Part shown: in pieces, positions 1 to 10,800 of the stretch
Position numbering within the stretch: the first letter of the stretch is position 1
How the letters are laid out: the number at the start of each line of letters is the position of its first letter
From: Ephydatia muelleri
Taxonomy: Eukaryota; Porifera; Demospongiae; Spongillida; Spongillidae
Length of the DNA stretch: 64,000 nucleotides
Assembly: GCA_013339895.1 (NCBI GenBank)
Contig: JABACO010000001.1
Span: forward strand, 21,070,423 to 21,134,422
Reading direction: 5' to 3'
Translations under genes and position numbers: made by a program
Notes under the pieces: generated by a model
Database searches by the model: none
What the model saw: only the letters and a program-made list of their open reading frames with translations
Told to the model about the DNA's origin: nothing

Positions 1-281
1 GTAGCGCACCATGTAATGAATACTCATAAAATTTACATGACGTCATATTTACGTGAAACAGTGTCAATGCCCTTGCAATGTATTCCAATCCCGTTCCGTA
101 AGGTCTTCGATCTATGGAGAAACCAATCAAAACAGCTCGCAACAATATAACCGTCAGAGGTCATCAACAATAGTGTCCAGTGCCCACCTGACATGCAGCA
201 TGGTTAAAAAGTGCTACCAGGGTGCATTTGGAGCATCCAGGTCATGATGGCCACTGTAAAAAAAGTTGTACAAGTCCTACA
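1..281. other. Left edge, no gene seen
   Basis: Short open frames only, with no recognisable protein motif. This is flanking DNA of the pogo-type element that starts at 284; its continuation resumes at 3974 after the element. Confidence 0.5.
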
Positions 282-283
282 TA

Positions 284-720
284 CCGTATAATCCCAGATA
301 AACGCCGCGGCGTTTATTCGGAACAATTTTAATTTTTTCTACCCCTCGTGGTTTAAGTGTTTTCTCTTGAACTATATGTACAAATCAGATGCTATTTTAG
401 AATCTCATAGCCATACACCCCTACTACTGTGTTGCATTCTTGGTAAGTCTTAATCTTTGTCCTGTTTGAAGGACCGACGACGTAGGTAACGGTTGCGGTC
501 GCCGCGACCCGTAGTTAACGAAGCTATAAATTTTTTGTATTGGTACATTGCTCACCTTGTACCCTTGCCTGATCGATCTGTCAAGTTAATTATTGCGTTG
601 CGTTGCGTGTTGATTTTTAGCAGAGCGTACAAAAGCCTTGCTTCTTCCCGCCCTGTTGCCGGCAAAATGGGAGTTGCCATATTAAAATTAATAACGATCG
701 TTGGCGAATATTTTCATTCC
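284..720 (+). repeat. Left terminal inverted repeat of the pogo-type element
   Basis: Runs from CCGTATAATCCCAG to GGCGAATATTTTCATTCC and pairs with 3531-3971. It contains a short perfect palindrome, AACGCCGCGGCGTT, just inside the end, so each end can itself fold. The few differences between arms (for example GCGGTCGCCGCG against GCGGCGCCCGC) suggest a fairly recent element. Confidence 0.85.
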
Positions 721-915
721 GCCCTAAATTACAAGCGCAGCATATTAACCAATGTAAATGTTTAGTGCCCGACCTTATGACATCACCAGTACTATACATC
801 CGGCTATGCGGTAGCGTAATTGCTCAAATTAGTATCATTATTAGAGCATGTGCGCGTACGTGCGTACATACGTAGCGAGATAGCGCATTGACTTGCAACT
901 TGGAATTCATTAAGG

Positions 916-2237
916 ATGTCTGGCCCCATTAGAAAGAAGTCGTACAGTGTAGTATTTAAACTTCAGGTTGTGAGCTAGACTGAGACTAGTAGTATTAGAG
1001 CTGCAGCAAGGGAAGCGGGAGTAGATGAGAAACGGGTTCGTGAGTGGAAAAAAACAGGAAATGGAATTGGAAGAAATGATGAAGAAGCAAGGCAAGATAG
1101 CATGCAAGGTCTTTCAGGAGGTGGGAGAAAGGTTCAGTTCCCGGTACAAGAAAAATTGATTGCGCGCCGCATCTTGCAACAGAGAGCCCTGCATGTTCGT
1201 GTGCTGCGCATGCAGGAATATAGCTCGCTTTGCTAAAGACATCATCACAAATCCAAGTTTTAAGGCTTCACCTGGCTGGATTTCTAGATTCATGCGGCGA
1301 CACAAGTTTGTCACGAGGGTGAAGACAACAGCTGGCCAAAGTCTCCCGAAAAATGTGAGTGAAAGAATTGTAGACTATGTACAGCAAGCGCATAAGAAGG
1401 AATCAGCTACCTCTCCCCTGCATTGCCAACATGGACGAAACAGCAATTTGGGCTGATATGCCAGGTAATTCCACTATTGGAAGTACGAGGGGCCCACACT
1501 GTACAAATCGCAACAACAGGACATGACAAACAGAGAATCACTATTTGCCTAGCCGCGTTTGCCGATGGCACGAAGTTGAAACCATTCGTAGTCTTTAAAG
1601 GAAAAAGATCCCGAAGGAAATAAGTAATGTGCATGCTGCTGTAATTAAAATGAGCGACAATGGATGGATGAATGAATATCTCACCATGGAATGGATAGCT
1701 ACAGTGTGGAATGACTCGGTTGACCCTGGAAGTGCAAAACGAATGCTAGTGTGGGATACATTTAAATGCCACTTTACTAGCAGTGTGAAATCTCTGCTGG
1801 AAGAGAGCAACACAGATATCGTTGCAGTACCGGGTGGATGCACTAAAATTCTGCAGCCTGCAGATGTGTGCTGGAATGCACCGTTTAAGGCACGCTATCG
1901 CGACTTGTACACAGCATGGATGTCTGCACAGAACCACGAGCGAACTAAAGCTGGCAATTTGCGAGCTCCGTCAAAGGCTCTTATGGTGGATTGGGTGTTA
2001 AGATCTTGGGAGTCTCTCTCTTCTGAAACGATTCGTCACTCATTTGATGTGTGTGGTGTAACAAGCTGTGACCCAAAGGTGATTCATTACACCAAAGAAG
2101 GGGGATTAGAGAATGATGCCCACCAACGACTTGTAAAATTTATGCAGAGTCCGCCAGATGCCGATGACAGCGAAGAAGATGAGAGTGAAGTCGATGATGA
2201 ATGGTCCCTTACACAATTTAATATATTTTATACGTAG
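916..2237 (+). pseudogene. Broken pogo/CENP-B-like DDE transposase
   Basis: The reading starts at ATG 916 (MSGPIRKKSYSVVFKLQVV) with a helix-turn-helix of the BrkDBD/psq type (RAAAREAGVDEKRVREW, about 1000-1050). A CENP-B-type second DNA-binding domain (SPGWISRFMRRHKF, about 1270-1310) and a DDE_1 nuclease follow. Catalytic aspartates are visible at DETAIW (near 1435), VWDTFKCH (near 1756) and LQPADV (near 1863); the last two are separated by 35 residues, the pogo-like DD35D spacing. The tail is acidic (DDSEEDESEVDDE). The gene is dead: a TAG falls inside the first helix region (near 976), and the frame changes near 1230, 1430-1480 and 1620. It would bind the element ends and catalyse cut-and-paste transposition. 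Family assignment is by motif; confidence is high for pogo-type, moderate for subfamily. Confidence 0.85.
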
Positions 2238-2501
2238 CTAGCTAGCTAGCTTGCCGCGCCACTATTGTTCCGAGTGGGTCAAAAAGGATATAATTAGAAC
2301 AATGCTAAACATACCGTAATAATGGCGTCATTAAACTCATTATCTTAGTGCATTGTTTGGAGCCACTGTTTGCACAACCAGAATGAAATGCAGCAACATG
2401 AACGGTCTAGGCATGTAGACAGACCCTTTCTGTACACATACGTACCTAATTCAGATGCAGAAAGTTTTTTTACTCTGGGCCCAGGATTGGTTCTGAGGGT
2501 A

Positions 2502-2923
2502 GGGCTGGTTGTGTACGGGAACAGGGCTGGTTGTGCACGGGAACAGGGCTGGTTGTGCACGGGAACAGGGCTGGTTGTGCACGGGAACAGGGCTGGTTGT
2601 GCACGGGAACAGGGCTGGTTGTGCACGGGAACAGGGCTGGTTGTGCACGGGAACAGGGCTGGTTGTGCACGGGAACAGGGCTGGTTGTGCACGGGAACAG
2701 GGCTGGTTGTGCATGGGAACAGGGCTGGTTGTGCATGGGAACAAGGCTGGTTGTGCATGGGAACAGGGCTGGTTGTGCATGGGAACAGGGCTGGTTGTGC
2801 ATGGGAACAGGGCTGGTTGTGCATGGGAACAGGGCTGGTTGTGCATGGGAACAGGGCTGGTTGTGCATGGGAACAGGGCTGGTTGTGCATGGGAACAGGG
2901 CTGGTTGTGCATGAGGACAGGGT
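2502..2923. repeat. 22-bp minisatellite, about 19 units
   Basis: Unit GGGCTGGTTGTGCACGGGAA plus CA. Left-hand units carry GCACGGG and right-hand units GCATGGG, so the array is divided into two variant blocks that changed at about 2710. One degenerate unit trails to 2970. 22 bp is not a multiple of 3, so all three frames cycle through the array and stay open on both strands; the long ORFs here are artefacts of the repeat. Confidence 0.95.
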
Positions 2924-3530
2924 TGGGTGATGGGGGTAGAGCTGGTTGTGCATGGGGTTAGGGCTAGTATGTGAGACCATGTCAAGTATGCATGGACATT
3001 AGAATCTTTCATTTTCTACAATGCCAGTGTCTGTTGTGTAAAACATTCTGTGCACAACTAAAATGTAGTATTGCAGTGATCAACCGTTTTGACCTAGTTG
3101 CTAGGTCTCGTGCACGAACTGGTAACTTTAAAACTTATAACAGAGCCGCTTCGAAAACAAAATAATTATCAAGTTCATTCCATCTACAATACAAAGCTAT
3201 GCGCCGTTGGAGCCAGAAAACTTCCTCAGTTTGTACACAAGCCAATGAGTAATGACGTACCGCTAAAAGTGTATATCTTTTAAGTCGCATAGTGTTCGAG
3301 TGGCTTAAGCTACGATCATGGTACTTGTGGCGTCGGATAGAGTACAAGTTGTATAACCATAAAACAGCGTCAAAGATACTACCAAGTGTCGTGTTCAAAA
3401 AGAGTAGCGCACATTCCAACGTTGTTCGATTGCAATATTAAGTTGCTAAGCACACCCAGCCATTTCAATACTTCTGGGCGTAGGTCTTTTTGACCCATAC
3501 TTCAATGTATTGAAACAGTAGTGGCGCCGG
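2924..3530. other. Interior of the pogo-type element without coding signal
   Basis: Between the minisatellite and the right inverted terminus. Only short open frames without motifs. Possibly captured or spacer DNA. Confidence 0.4.
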
Positions 3531-3971
3531 GGAATGAAATTATTCGCCAACGATCGTTATTAATTTTGAAATGGCAACTCCCATTTTGCCAGCAACAGGG
3601 CGGGAAGAAGCAAGGCTTTTGTACGCTCTGCTAAAAATCAACACGCAACGCAACGCAATAACTAACTTGACAGATCGATCAGGCTAGGGTACAAGGTGAG
3701 CAATGTACCAATACAAAAAATTTATAGCTACGTTAACTACGGGTCGCGGCGCCCGCAACCGTTACCTACGTCGTCGGTCCTTACTTCAAACAGGACAAAG
3801 ATTAAGACTTACCAAGAATGCAACACAGTAGTAGGGGTGTATGGCTATGTGATTCTAAAATAGCATCTGATTTGTACATATAGTTCAAGAGAAAACGCTT
3901 AAACCACGAGGGGTAGAAAACATAAAAATTGTTCCGAATAAACGCCGCGGCGTTTATCTGGGATTATACGG
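3531..3971 (-). repeat. Right terminal inverted repeat of the pogo-type element
   Basis: Reverse complement of 284-720, ending CTGGGATTATACGG followed by TA. Confidence 0.85.
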
Positions 3972-4323
3972 TATTCTAACAACAGCCACAAAAGTGCACA
4001 GGGTTTCATATCAAAACATAGATAATGCCTGTTCCTACCCATAGCCACCAAAAGGCTTCCATAGACTGGTCTCTGTGGTGTTACATCTAGGCTATGTGAC
4101 CGAACAAAGCAACGCGTATCCAGAAATGTCCCATACATCGGAGGACATCTTGCAATTTTTTTCAAATCGAATTTCGTATATTAGTTCGTGACACGACGGT
4201 TAACAATCGTGACTCGTAGTTACATTGTCATGTTTCGAATGTGCGGCGAAGTCGTGTCACGAATGTGTGTAGTCGTGTCCCTTAATTGCACGCGAGTTCG
4301 TGTCTCGAAAATGTCGCTTCGTG

Positions 4324-4381
4324 CTAGTTGGGCGTAGCCCGACCTTCGCGTATTGGCGAAGGTCGGGCTACGCCCAACTAG
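4324..4381. repeat. Perfect 26-bp inverted repeat with a 6-base loop
   Basis: CTAGTTGGGCGTAGCCCGAC begins the left arm (4324-4349); the right arm is its exact complement (4356-4381), around GTATTG. The arms are GC-rich and the surrounding 4187-4320 repeats TCGTGTC/CGTGAC words. No poly-T follows, so it is not a simple terminator. Around it, 3974-4420 shows no gene. Confidence 0.9.
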
Positions 4382-4420
4382 CTTCGTGCCACGACTAACC
4401 TGATGCGTGTGAAACACAAG

Positions 4421-5216
4421 CAGGGTTGCCGAAGGCCAGGGGCCTGGCCTGACCTGTCAGGCCAGGGGCCTGGCCTGACCTGTCAGGCCAGGGGTCTAGC
4501 CTATCAGGCCGGACCACGCCCACCCTAAGCATCATGCAATATGTTAGGCGGGCTTCTCATTGAAAACTCAATCATCAATTTTTATTGTCGGCATACAAAT
4601 CCTTCATTCCTAATTACATTTTTATATTTTGTCAACTGCAATCATATTCAGTATACACAAGTATTATAATATCTTATTACGGAGGATTTGGTGCAATCAA
4701 TAAATACGAAGTACTGAAATGACTTTACACATTCACCAAATGCACGATTGTAAATCATTCATAATTAATAACTGACAAAAACAGCAGAATTTCAAATACA
4801 TTGTATACATGCATGTGTAGCGACTGAGCAAGAGTGTACGTAATATTGGCTTAATGCATTCGAAGCAGCCATGCATTATGCTTTAGCATAAATGATGCTC
4901 CAGCCGTTGGGGAAGTAGATTCCATCGTTGACACTCCTGGATCAACTTGGCTCTTGAAAATACACGTATTCCCTCAGATCGGGGTTAGGACAAGGTCTGA
5001 GGTGACGAGTGGAAGGCAGAGGAGTGTTTAAAGATGATGGACCATGCAGGAGAATTGTCGATCGACATAGCGGAGGCAAAATCACGTTGCATGCGTATCA
5101 ATTAATTGAACACCGAATAATTTATCATTGATTGGCCTGACAGGTCGGCCTATCAGGCCAGGCAGTCAAGCCGGCCGGCCTCAGGCCAGACCCCTGGCTG
5201 GCCTACGGCAACCCTG
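4421..5216. mobile_element. Non-autonomous hAT-type element with 8-bp target duplication
   Basis: Begins CAGGGTTGCCGAAGGCCAG and ends with the inverted copy CTGGCCTACGGCAACCCTG (19 bp, one mismatch). It is flanked by a perfect 8-bp duplication, AACACAAG (4413-4420 and 5217-5224). CAGGG ends and 8-bp duplications are typical of hAT. The 796-bp body has no transposase. Near both ends lie repeated GGCCTG(A/T)CAGG boxes (4432-4510 and 5135-5195), which look like multiple subterminal binding sites. Confidence 0.88.
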
Positions 5217-5748
5217 AACACAAGTATGCTCGAGTCACGCACGGGTATCGCTCGTGACGCGCGCACGCGTGTGTCAAGCTACGTCTGGACATAGATTATA
5301 GAGGGGGGGATTGGAAGCAATCACGCAATACATTGAGAGCGCGCGGGCTATGCGAGGTAGTGGTATTCACACCTCAAAAGGTGTCGCAAGGGGTGGATTT
5401 TTTTGACTCGTGCACAAAGATATCGCTACAGCTTTGCGAAGGTAACTGCCAAATTTATGCTAGAACTATCAATCGATTCCCCGATGAACAGCGATTATGT
5501 TTTTATTTTTATTTTCCCCCCTAGAAAGAATTTTTTTTTTTTTCCGGTTGTTTTAATCCTAAACTTACCATGATTTTTTTTAATGGGGTAACAACTTGGT
5601 AGTTAAAGATTCTTTGGCCATGTACGCAAAACGAAAATTCGTTTTGCGATGTGACGAGTGCACGACGCTGGTTAATTCGTTATCAACTAGCGATCTAGTG
5701 GTAGTTTCATGAGATTAGACACCATGCCTTTATGGGGGAGTTTCATCG

Positions 5749-5877
5749 TAGCGCTCGTACCGTAGGCTTTGTTTGTATTTTGTATGAGTAGTACTAAAGT
5801 TGTAGAGTGCTTCTGTGTGGTTTTTTTCTTCACATCGTGCTTATAACATGAGTTGCGAATTTTTCAAGACACGGGTG
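5749..5877 (+). repeat. Direct repeat inside the CATAGAT element, copy A
   Basis: About 129 bp from TAGCGCTCGTACCGTAGGCT to TTTTTCAAGACACGGGTG, repeated at 6105-6233 with about 90 percent identity. In copy B it leads straight into the ORF at 6227, so it may be a duplicated promoter or 5' region. Confidence 0.8.
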
Positions 5878-6104
5878 TACATGTAAGGAAATTAAAATTT
5901 AAAATTGAACGGCACTAATTAAAGTAAGATCTACACAGAGTGAGGATGTCTTGTTTCACTGGTCATTGATAGCAGCCACATGGGATGATGAACTGGCTGC
6001 AAAGTTGATGAGCATGATTGTAGAGCTGTGGTTTTTCACTTGCCAGTGCATGGATAGAAGAGTACAAAGAAGCTACTAATAAGACTCTCCAAAAATCTAA
6101 GGCA

Positions 6105-6233
6105 TAGCGCTCATACCGTAGGCTTTATTTGTATTTTTCATGAGTAGTACTAAAGTTGTAGAGTGCTTGTATGTGTTTTTTTTCTTCACATCGTGCTTAT
6201 AATATGCGTTATGAATTTTTCAAGATATGGGTG
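6105..6233 (+). repeat. Direct repeat inside the CATAGAT element, copy B
   Basis: See the partner at 5749-5877. It ends at the ATG of the 6227 ORF (CAAGATATGGGTGG). Confidence 0.8.
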
Positions 6234-6745
6234 GAAGGAAATTTCATCTTGGACGTCCAATAAAGAACGCAGAAATAAAGAAACGCAATGCTTCGACTCT
6301 GGTCGTGTCCATTCCTCGCAGTATCTTGCAGATTCATGTTTGTCCTCAACTGAGCCTTTCTTTGTGCTCGGAAGAACAACCTGGCAAACCTGCAGATGAC
6401 CAACATCTCACTGTGTCGTTGCCCCGTTCTGCATTTGTCAACAGCCGTGTCACATCTCTTCAGCAACTTACATCCCGTGTGTCCATGCTTACAGTATCAC
6501 TCCCGTGGGTTATTACTTCTTATCTACCACTGATTCTGTGTAGAATAGAAGTTTCTGGTGATCATCAACCTATTTTAGAAGTGTCTCTTACAATTGATGC
6601 AACATTGCAATGGTTTCTGTGGTTTTACTCGCATTGCCCGTGTGATACGGTGTTAATTGCTAGTGCTTCCAATCCCCCCCTCTATAATCTATGGTCTGGA
6701 CAGGCCCGGCGCACTCGGTCCAAAGTTGGTGCGGCCAATTGTTGA
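6227..6745 (+). CDS. Unrecognised ORF in the CATAGAT element
   Basis: 172 codons from ATG 6227, starting MGGRKFHLGRPIKNAEIKKR, a basic DNA-binding-like start. It then alternates hydrophobic stretches with repeated VSLPRS/VSIPRS/VSLPW motifs (about residues 28, 64 and 90), suggesting a short internal repeat. The last 27 or so codons run through the element's right terminus into the next transposon, so the true end is probably earlier or spliced. I do not recognise a family. Its place inside the element suggests a transposition protein or a remnant of one. Chance is not excluded. Confidence 0.4.
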   Translation: MGGRKFHLGRPIKNAEIKKRNASTLVVSIPRSILQIHVCPQLSLSLCSEEQPGKPADDQHLTVSLPRSAFVNSRVTSLQQLTSRVSMLTVSLPWVITSYLPLILCRIEVSGDHQPILEVSLTIDATLQWFLWFYSHCPCDTVLIASASNPPLYNLWSGQARRTRSKVGAANC

Positions 6746-6984
6746 TTATAATTATGGGCGTGACCCTCGTGCAAAAAACGCGCGGGCATGTAAGTTTTCT
6801 ATCACGGGCATGCCCGGTCAGCCGATCCCGTGTAGACGAAATACATGTCTTTAAAATAAAAAATGCATGAACAGAATCATATATGCATGTAACCAGACAA
6901 TGAGACATGCATGGGTGAGGCAAAAACAAATTAGCTTATCAAAATTCAAGTGCTGTAACTATTGGAGGACTTTGGATTTCGTAA

Positions 6985-7860
6985 TCATGAATTGCCATAT
7001 ACCTTTGTCCTATGCTGCGAACTGCTAACGAATTCATCTGCGATGTTCTCTAGCTTCATGCTGTCAGTGAGAGCTTTGTGAACGTGTAACACCATTAGGT
7101 GATTTAATCTAACCTGGCTCATTGTGCTGCGTAGATAGCTTTTAATCCTACGGAGCGCGCTAAATGTACGCTCGGAAGTTGCATTTGTAGCAGGCATCAC
7201 TAGAATTAGCTTCATTACTGTGCAAACTTCAGACAGAAGTTGTTTTTGAGCTGCTGTTAAAGTGGAAGTGTACTTTATGATGTCCACAATTGTCAGCGGG
7301 ATTTGAACTGTTGAATAGAATTTTTGAAATTCCGTGCAAAAAATTGACAATTGGGAGCGTAATATCTCTGGATGGAGGTCATCTTTATAAAATGAGCAGA
7401 CAAACTCAAAATCTTCCTGGAAATCCTTCCTTTGTGATGCTTTTAACAGCAAGTTCTGTAGGTGACAATAGACCTTTCCGTTGGTTGTATCAAAGATAGG
7501 TTCTACCAGCCTTGGTATCTTGTATAATGCTTCATAATACTCCTGTCGATGATAGGTTTTACGTTCAGAGTGATACTCATGAACCCCAATTCCATCATTG
7601 AACCTGCTTGGTATCCTTCTTTTTCGAGGGAGTTCAGGCTGTTCAATTTTAAAAGCTTCTGCACTATTAATGACTTTTTCCCAAAACAAATCAAATGCTT
7701 CTTCATTACTTTGAAGAGTGCGCACCACCATGGCAGCTGTATCTTGAGTTTCAGCTGCAGACACTGTGTATGTCACATCGTAGTGTCTTACTCAGATTAT
7801 CAGTGTGCCTAAGTACCAGCTCAGCCTAATAGACACCAAACAGAAAGCTAAATTTTTTCA
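6985..7860 (-). pseudogene. hAT transposase, C-terminal half
   Basis: Continues the coding frame interrupted at 11121. The first residues, QMKKFSFLFGVY then AELVLRHTDNLSKTL, match the usual region of DUF4371-type hAT proteins, with a TAG between them. After a frameshift near 7775 the 263-codon open frame holds the rest of the nuclease. It ends with the hATC dimerisation region (MPATNATSERTFSALRRIKS, RLNHLMVL, near 7190-7060), with the catalytic glutamate in SERTF. The protein would act as a transposase homodimer in the nucleus. Dead because of the stop, the frameshift and the insertion. Confidence 0.85.
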
Positions 7861-7868
7861 TCTGAGCC

Positions 7869-10800
7869 TAGGGTGTGTAACCTTTTTTAAAAATTAAAAT
7901 CGATTATTTCGACTATGAAAGAAAGTCTAATCGATTTATCAGGTTTATAGCAACTTGCAAATCGGTTATTAGAAACATGCAATCGATTTTGGCGATTTAT
8001 GCATCATTAATTTGCCAGCGATTACCTAGGTTTTTCAGGTTTATCCGATTTTAATTTAATATTAGCACGTCAATCACAGATACTCAGCCCATATTATTAT
8101 AGATGCTATTCATTTTAGTTTATTTGGAAGATGTACATAAGGCGCAAATCAAAGCATCGCACTCTACGACAAACATTACGCAATATTGTATGGCTCAACA
8201 GCATCCGCCATGAATCCTCTTGCCTCATAACAGATAACGTCAACTTGAAATTATTAAAATCACACTTGCCCGTTCCCCCGTAGAATTCGAAAAAGCGACA
8301 AGTATCAGAGCCAAAAAAGCCTGTGAAACCTCATGGCAAACCTGGTGGAATTCAGCGAACGCCGCTTCACGCTTACGACAAAGCTGCCAACCAGGACTTG
8401 TATAACGTTCAGGATATCATCGCCGAACGACAGGAAAAAGGTGTGCCTAAGTATTTGGTGCGCTGGGAAGGATTCGGGCCTGAAGATGACACCTGGGAAC
8501 CAATAGAACACTTAGCTGGTGCAGAGGAGTACATAGCGCGTTTCGTTGAGGAGCGTAATGCGGCAGCCAAGCGATCTGAGGAAGAACATGCAGCAAAACG
8601 AGCTAAGAGACGTGAATGTGCAGAGCAGCAATCATCTCAACCTGCTGATAATGATGTACCTGGGGGATCTCGTTCTAAGTCTGGAGAACCTGAGACTATT
8701 AAATGTAAAACTTCATGGGTCTGGCAAGCTTTTTACTATCTCCCTCCTTGCGATGATAAACAGAAGGCTGACAAACCTCGGTACAAATGTCTGCTATCCT
8801 TGGACAATGGTGCAAAATGTGACACTGTATTGGTTTATTGTGGAGGTACAACTAATATGGCAACCCATCTCCGAACAAGGCACAGCAAATATGTCCTTGA
8901 GCATGAAATGAAAAGCCAGACAAACACATTGAAAGTAGACACTGACAAAAATACACTTCTTATGGGGAACATGGCAAAATGGACACCAGAGAGGCGACAC
9001 CTACTGTGTCGGAAGATTGCATACTGGCTTGTTAAACGAAACCGCCCTTTAACCTTAGTAGAGCGTGACACAGAACTGCGAGATGTCTTCCTCGAGCTTA
9101 GTGGTGGACGCTTTGATGGTTGCAGTCACCATGAGATCCAGAAGCACTTGCTGCAGATGGTTGCTGTTGGTACAAAATGTTTAAAGCAACAGATAAGTGA
9201 TTTGGTGCATGATGGTCTCCAGTTGGCACTTGCTGCAGACTTGTGGTCTGATGGAACTGATTGTGCCCTGCTCGGTGTTTTCCTGTATTGGATTGACAAA
9301 GAGTGGGTTATGCATGAAGAAATGGCAGGATGTGTACCGTTTCATGGTATGCGCCACACTGGTGAGAACATACGCAAAGAAACAGAGGCATTGATGAAAT
9401 CCCTAGACACCACATTGGATAGCGTTTTTGCTAGAGTGTGTGACAATGGTTCCAATATGAAAAAGGCTCTGGAAGTCCTAAAGGGCCTTTTCTGCTCAGC
9501 ACATACCTTGGAGCGTTCTGTCCTGGTGTATACTGAATCACCTGGTGTGAAGGAAACCATTGGCAGGACAAAGGCTATCACTAGTTTCTTCCATCGCTCT
9601 CCATTAGCCATGGCAGAGATGCTGAAGATCCAAGTGACCAACAGTAATCCAGGCACTAGTACACACAAACCACCTAGTACAGGGAATGCAACCCGCTGGC
9701 ATTTCACTCATGATGCTCTCAACTGGTATAGGATGCACCAGCAGACAGTACAGATGTTTGATGTGACAAACTGGGGGGGGTGAAGGATACAAAGAGCACA
9801 AGCTAGACTATGATGACTGGCAAGCAATACAACAAACAGTAGCTGTCCTAGACCCATCTGAAAAAATGACAAACCTCATAGAAGGTACCAAGTACCCCAC
9901 CTTGCCACTTGTCCTCCCTATGATCACCCATGTCATTCACTATGCTGCAAAGCCCTATCTGAGCAAGCCCTGGGACAAAAGAGATACATTTGATGACTTC
10001 ACACCAAATGTGCAATTGCTCGGGCAGCATTTATTGCAGATCTCCGAGACAGATGGGTGGATAACTTGAGCCCAGATGTAAGGCGCTTATTAGTGATTTC
10101 TACTCTCCTTGATCCAAGATTTAAGTCCTTTGATTTCCTTTTACATGGAGGAAGGGTTTGTGCTTTGAGGCTTCTACGTGCGGAGTGGCGTATATGGAAA
10201 GTAGTTGGCAGTGTGGCTATTCCTCCCATTATTTCGACTTCCAAAGTGCCGGTGGATTGTTTGAGTGCCTTTTTTTCTGAAGATGAAGCTGAAGCTGAAG
10301 CTACTGACAGCACTGATACTGAAAAATACATGGCAGAAGATGAACTGGAAGCGTACCTGGTGTGTCCTGATGAGGCAAAGGAAACTGATATCTTGATGTG
10401 GTGGAAAACAAAAAGCACTTGGCCTAAGCTGCAACTGATGGCAAGGCAGTATCTTGCAGTTCCTGCAACTTCAGCTGGGGTGGAACGTCTGTTTAGCAAG
10501 GCAAGCCTCGCACATGGTGATTTAGCTAAAGCCATGAAGGAGGAAACGTTAAGCTTTGCCTTATTTGCATCCTACAACTATGCCCCTTCAATGTATGAAG
10601 GCTTTCAAATGTAGGAAATTGCTAATGAACAGTTTAGTGCTTATTTGCTTGTATCAACACTTTGTTAACTTGTGATCTTAAATGCACACTGCAGAGAATG
10701 GAATGGTCTAGCGCGAGCGTGCGGGTATATAAAAAGTTCTGATCGAGCTATATTCTATTGTGCCGTGCGCGTGCATCCATGCATGCGCATGAAAACATGC

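Larger units (their letters stand above)
284..3971 (+). mobile_element. Pogo-type DNA transposon with long inverted termini
   Basis: The left end (CCGTATAATCCCAG) is matched in reverse complement by the right end (CTGGGATTATACGG), and both sides are flanked by TA (282-283 and 3972-3973), the target duplication of the Tc1/mariner/pogo group. The inverted termini are about 440 bp each and highly similar, far longer than the tens of bases usual for pogo elements. Between them lie a broken pogo/CENP-B-type transposase (from 916) and a 22-bp minisatellite. Non-autonomous today, because the transposase has stops and frameshifts. Confidence 0.85.
5290..6693. mobile_element. CATAGAT-ended DNA transposon (copy 1)
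   Basis: The ends are a 30-bp inverted repeat starting CATAGATTATAGAGG and containing GGATTGGAAGCA. GTCTGGA flanks both sides (5283-5289 and 6694-6700), a 7-bp duplication, or 8 bp (GTCTGGAC) if the first C is counted as target. The same end sequence and the same 7/8-bp duplication pattern recur at 61479-62360, so this is a family. 7-8 bp duplications with CA ends recall the P superfamily, but no THAP or P transposase was recognised. The right end abuts the terminus of the next hAT. Confidence 0.7.

Noticed and set aside
2502..2923. CRISPR array
   Set aside because: Units are contiguous without unique spacers, and the genome is animal.
2345..3012. Overlapping long ORFs on both strands (up to 211 codons)
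   Set aside because: They are translations of a 22-bp tandem array, open in all frames; no non-repetitive protein sequence.
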